Shown piece after piece: positions 63,894-64,000 of a stretch of DNA of 64,000 nucleotides; position 1 is the first letter of the stretch, and each line of letters begins with the position of its first letter. Under the pieces are notes generated by a model. That model worked only from the letters and a program-made list of their open reading frames with translations, searched no databases and was not told the origin of the DNA. The stretch covers positions 17,431,678 to 17,495,677 of the forward strand of contig NC_092579.1 of assembly GCF_037975245.1 (NCBI RefSeq), read 5' to 3'. The position numbers and the translations under genes were made by a program. The DNA comes from Apostichopus japonicus (taxonomy: Eukaryota; Echinodermata; Holothuroidea; Aspidochirotida; Stichopodidae).

Positions 63894-64000
63894 GTATGAT
63901 TTTCGTACAGACCAAACCAGAGGGTAAGAATTATTTTAACTACAGGCCCCTTACTGTGTCCGCAAAGTCTTCAATGGTTTCTGACAATTAAATTTGAGAC

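Overview
The window looks like nuclear DNA of a marine deuterostome invertebrate, most likely an echinoderm (inference). It is AT-rich and intron-rich with GT-AG splicing, carries many microsatellites and small transposons, and has a BEL/Pao retroelement. It also holds conserved animal genes whose exon sequences are close to their vertebrate homologues. No bacterial operon, CRISPR array or rRNA gene was seen.

Layout. 1-13 kb holds no complete gene that I recognise. It contains three copies of one dispersed repeat, a repeat carrying nuclear-receptor-like half sites, a 21-bp palindromic satellite, a 34-bp GC-rich minisatellite, a 1.7-kb AT-rich inverted-repeat structure, and two linked minus-strand exons of an unrecognised, apparently broken coiled-coil gene. 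13.0-21.2 kb is one BEL/Pao LTR retrotransposon on the minus strand. It looks whole, its LTRs are almost identical, it has a 5-bp target duplication, and a 595-bp MITE sits inside one LTR. 21-25 kb is intergenic and includes a decayed LINE 3' end with a strong 3' hairpin.

25.5-40.8 kb is a compact housekeeping block: RPS15A (+, ribosomal small subunit, 130 aa), TOMM22 (+, mitochondrial import receptor, 133 aa) and CBY1/Chibby (-, ciliary base and beta-catenin antagonist, 127 aa). All three could be assembled exon by exon with matching splice phases. CBY1 intron 2 holds a 92-bp tandem array of about 13 copies, and intron 1 holds a MITE. 40.8-47.5 kb is intergenic with palindromic repeats.

47.5-63.9 kb contains the first 13 exons of a secreted, cysteine-rich modular protein: signal peptide, EGF-like segment, two thyroglobulin type-1 domains, then a string of von Willebrand C-like modules split over short exons. 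The gene runs off the right edge. This is the least familiar gene in the window and the best candidate for something undescribed.

The four host genes do not form one pathway. They are ordinary neighbours in a genome that is being reshaped by recent transposition and tandem-repeat growth.
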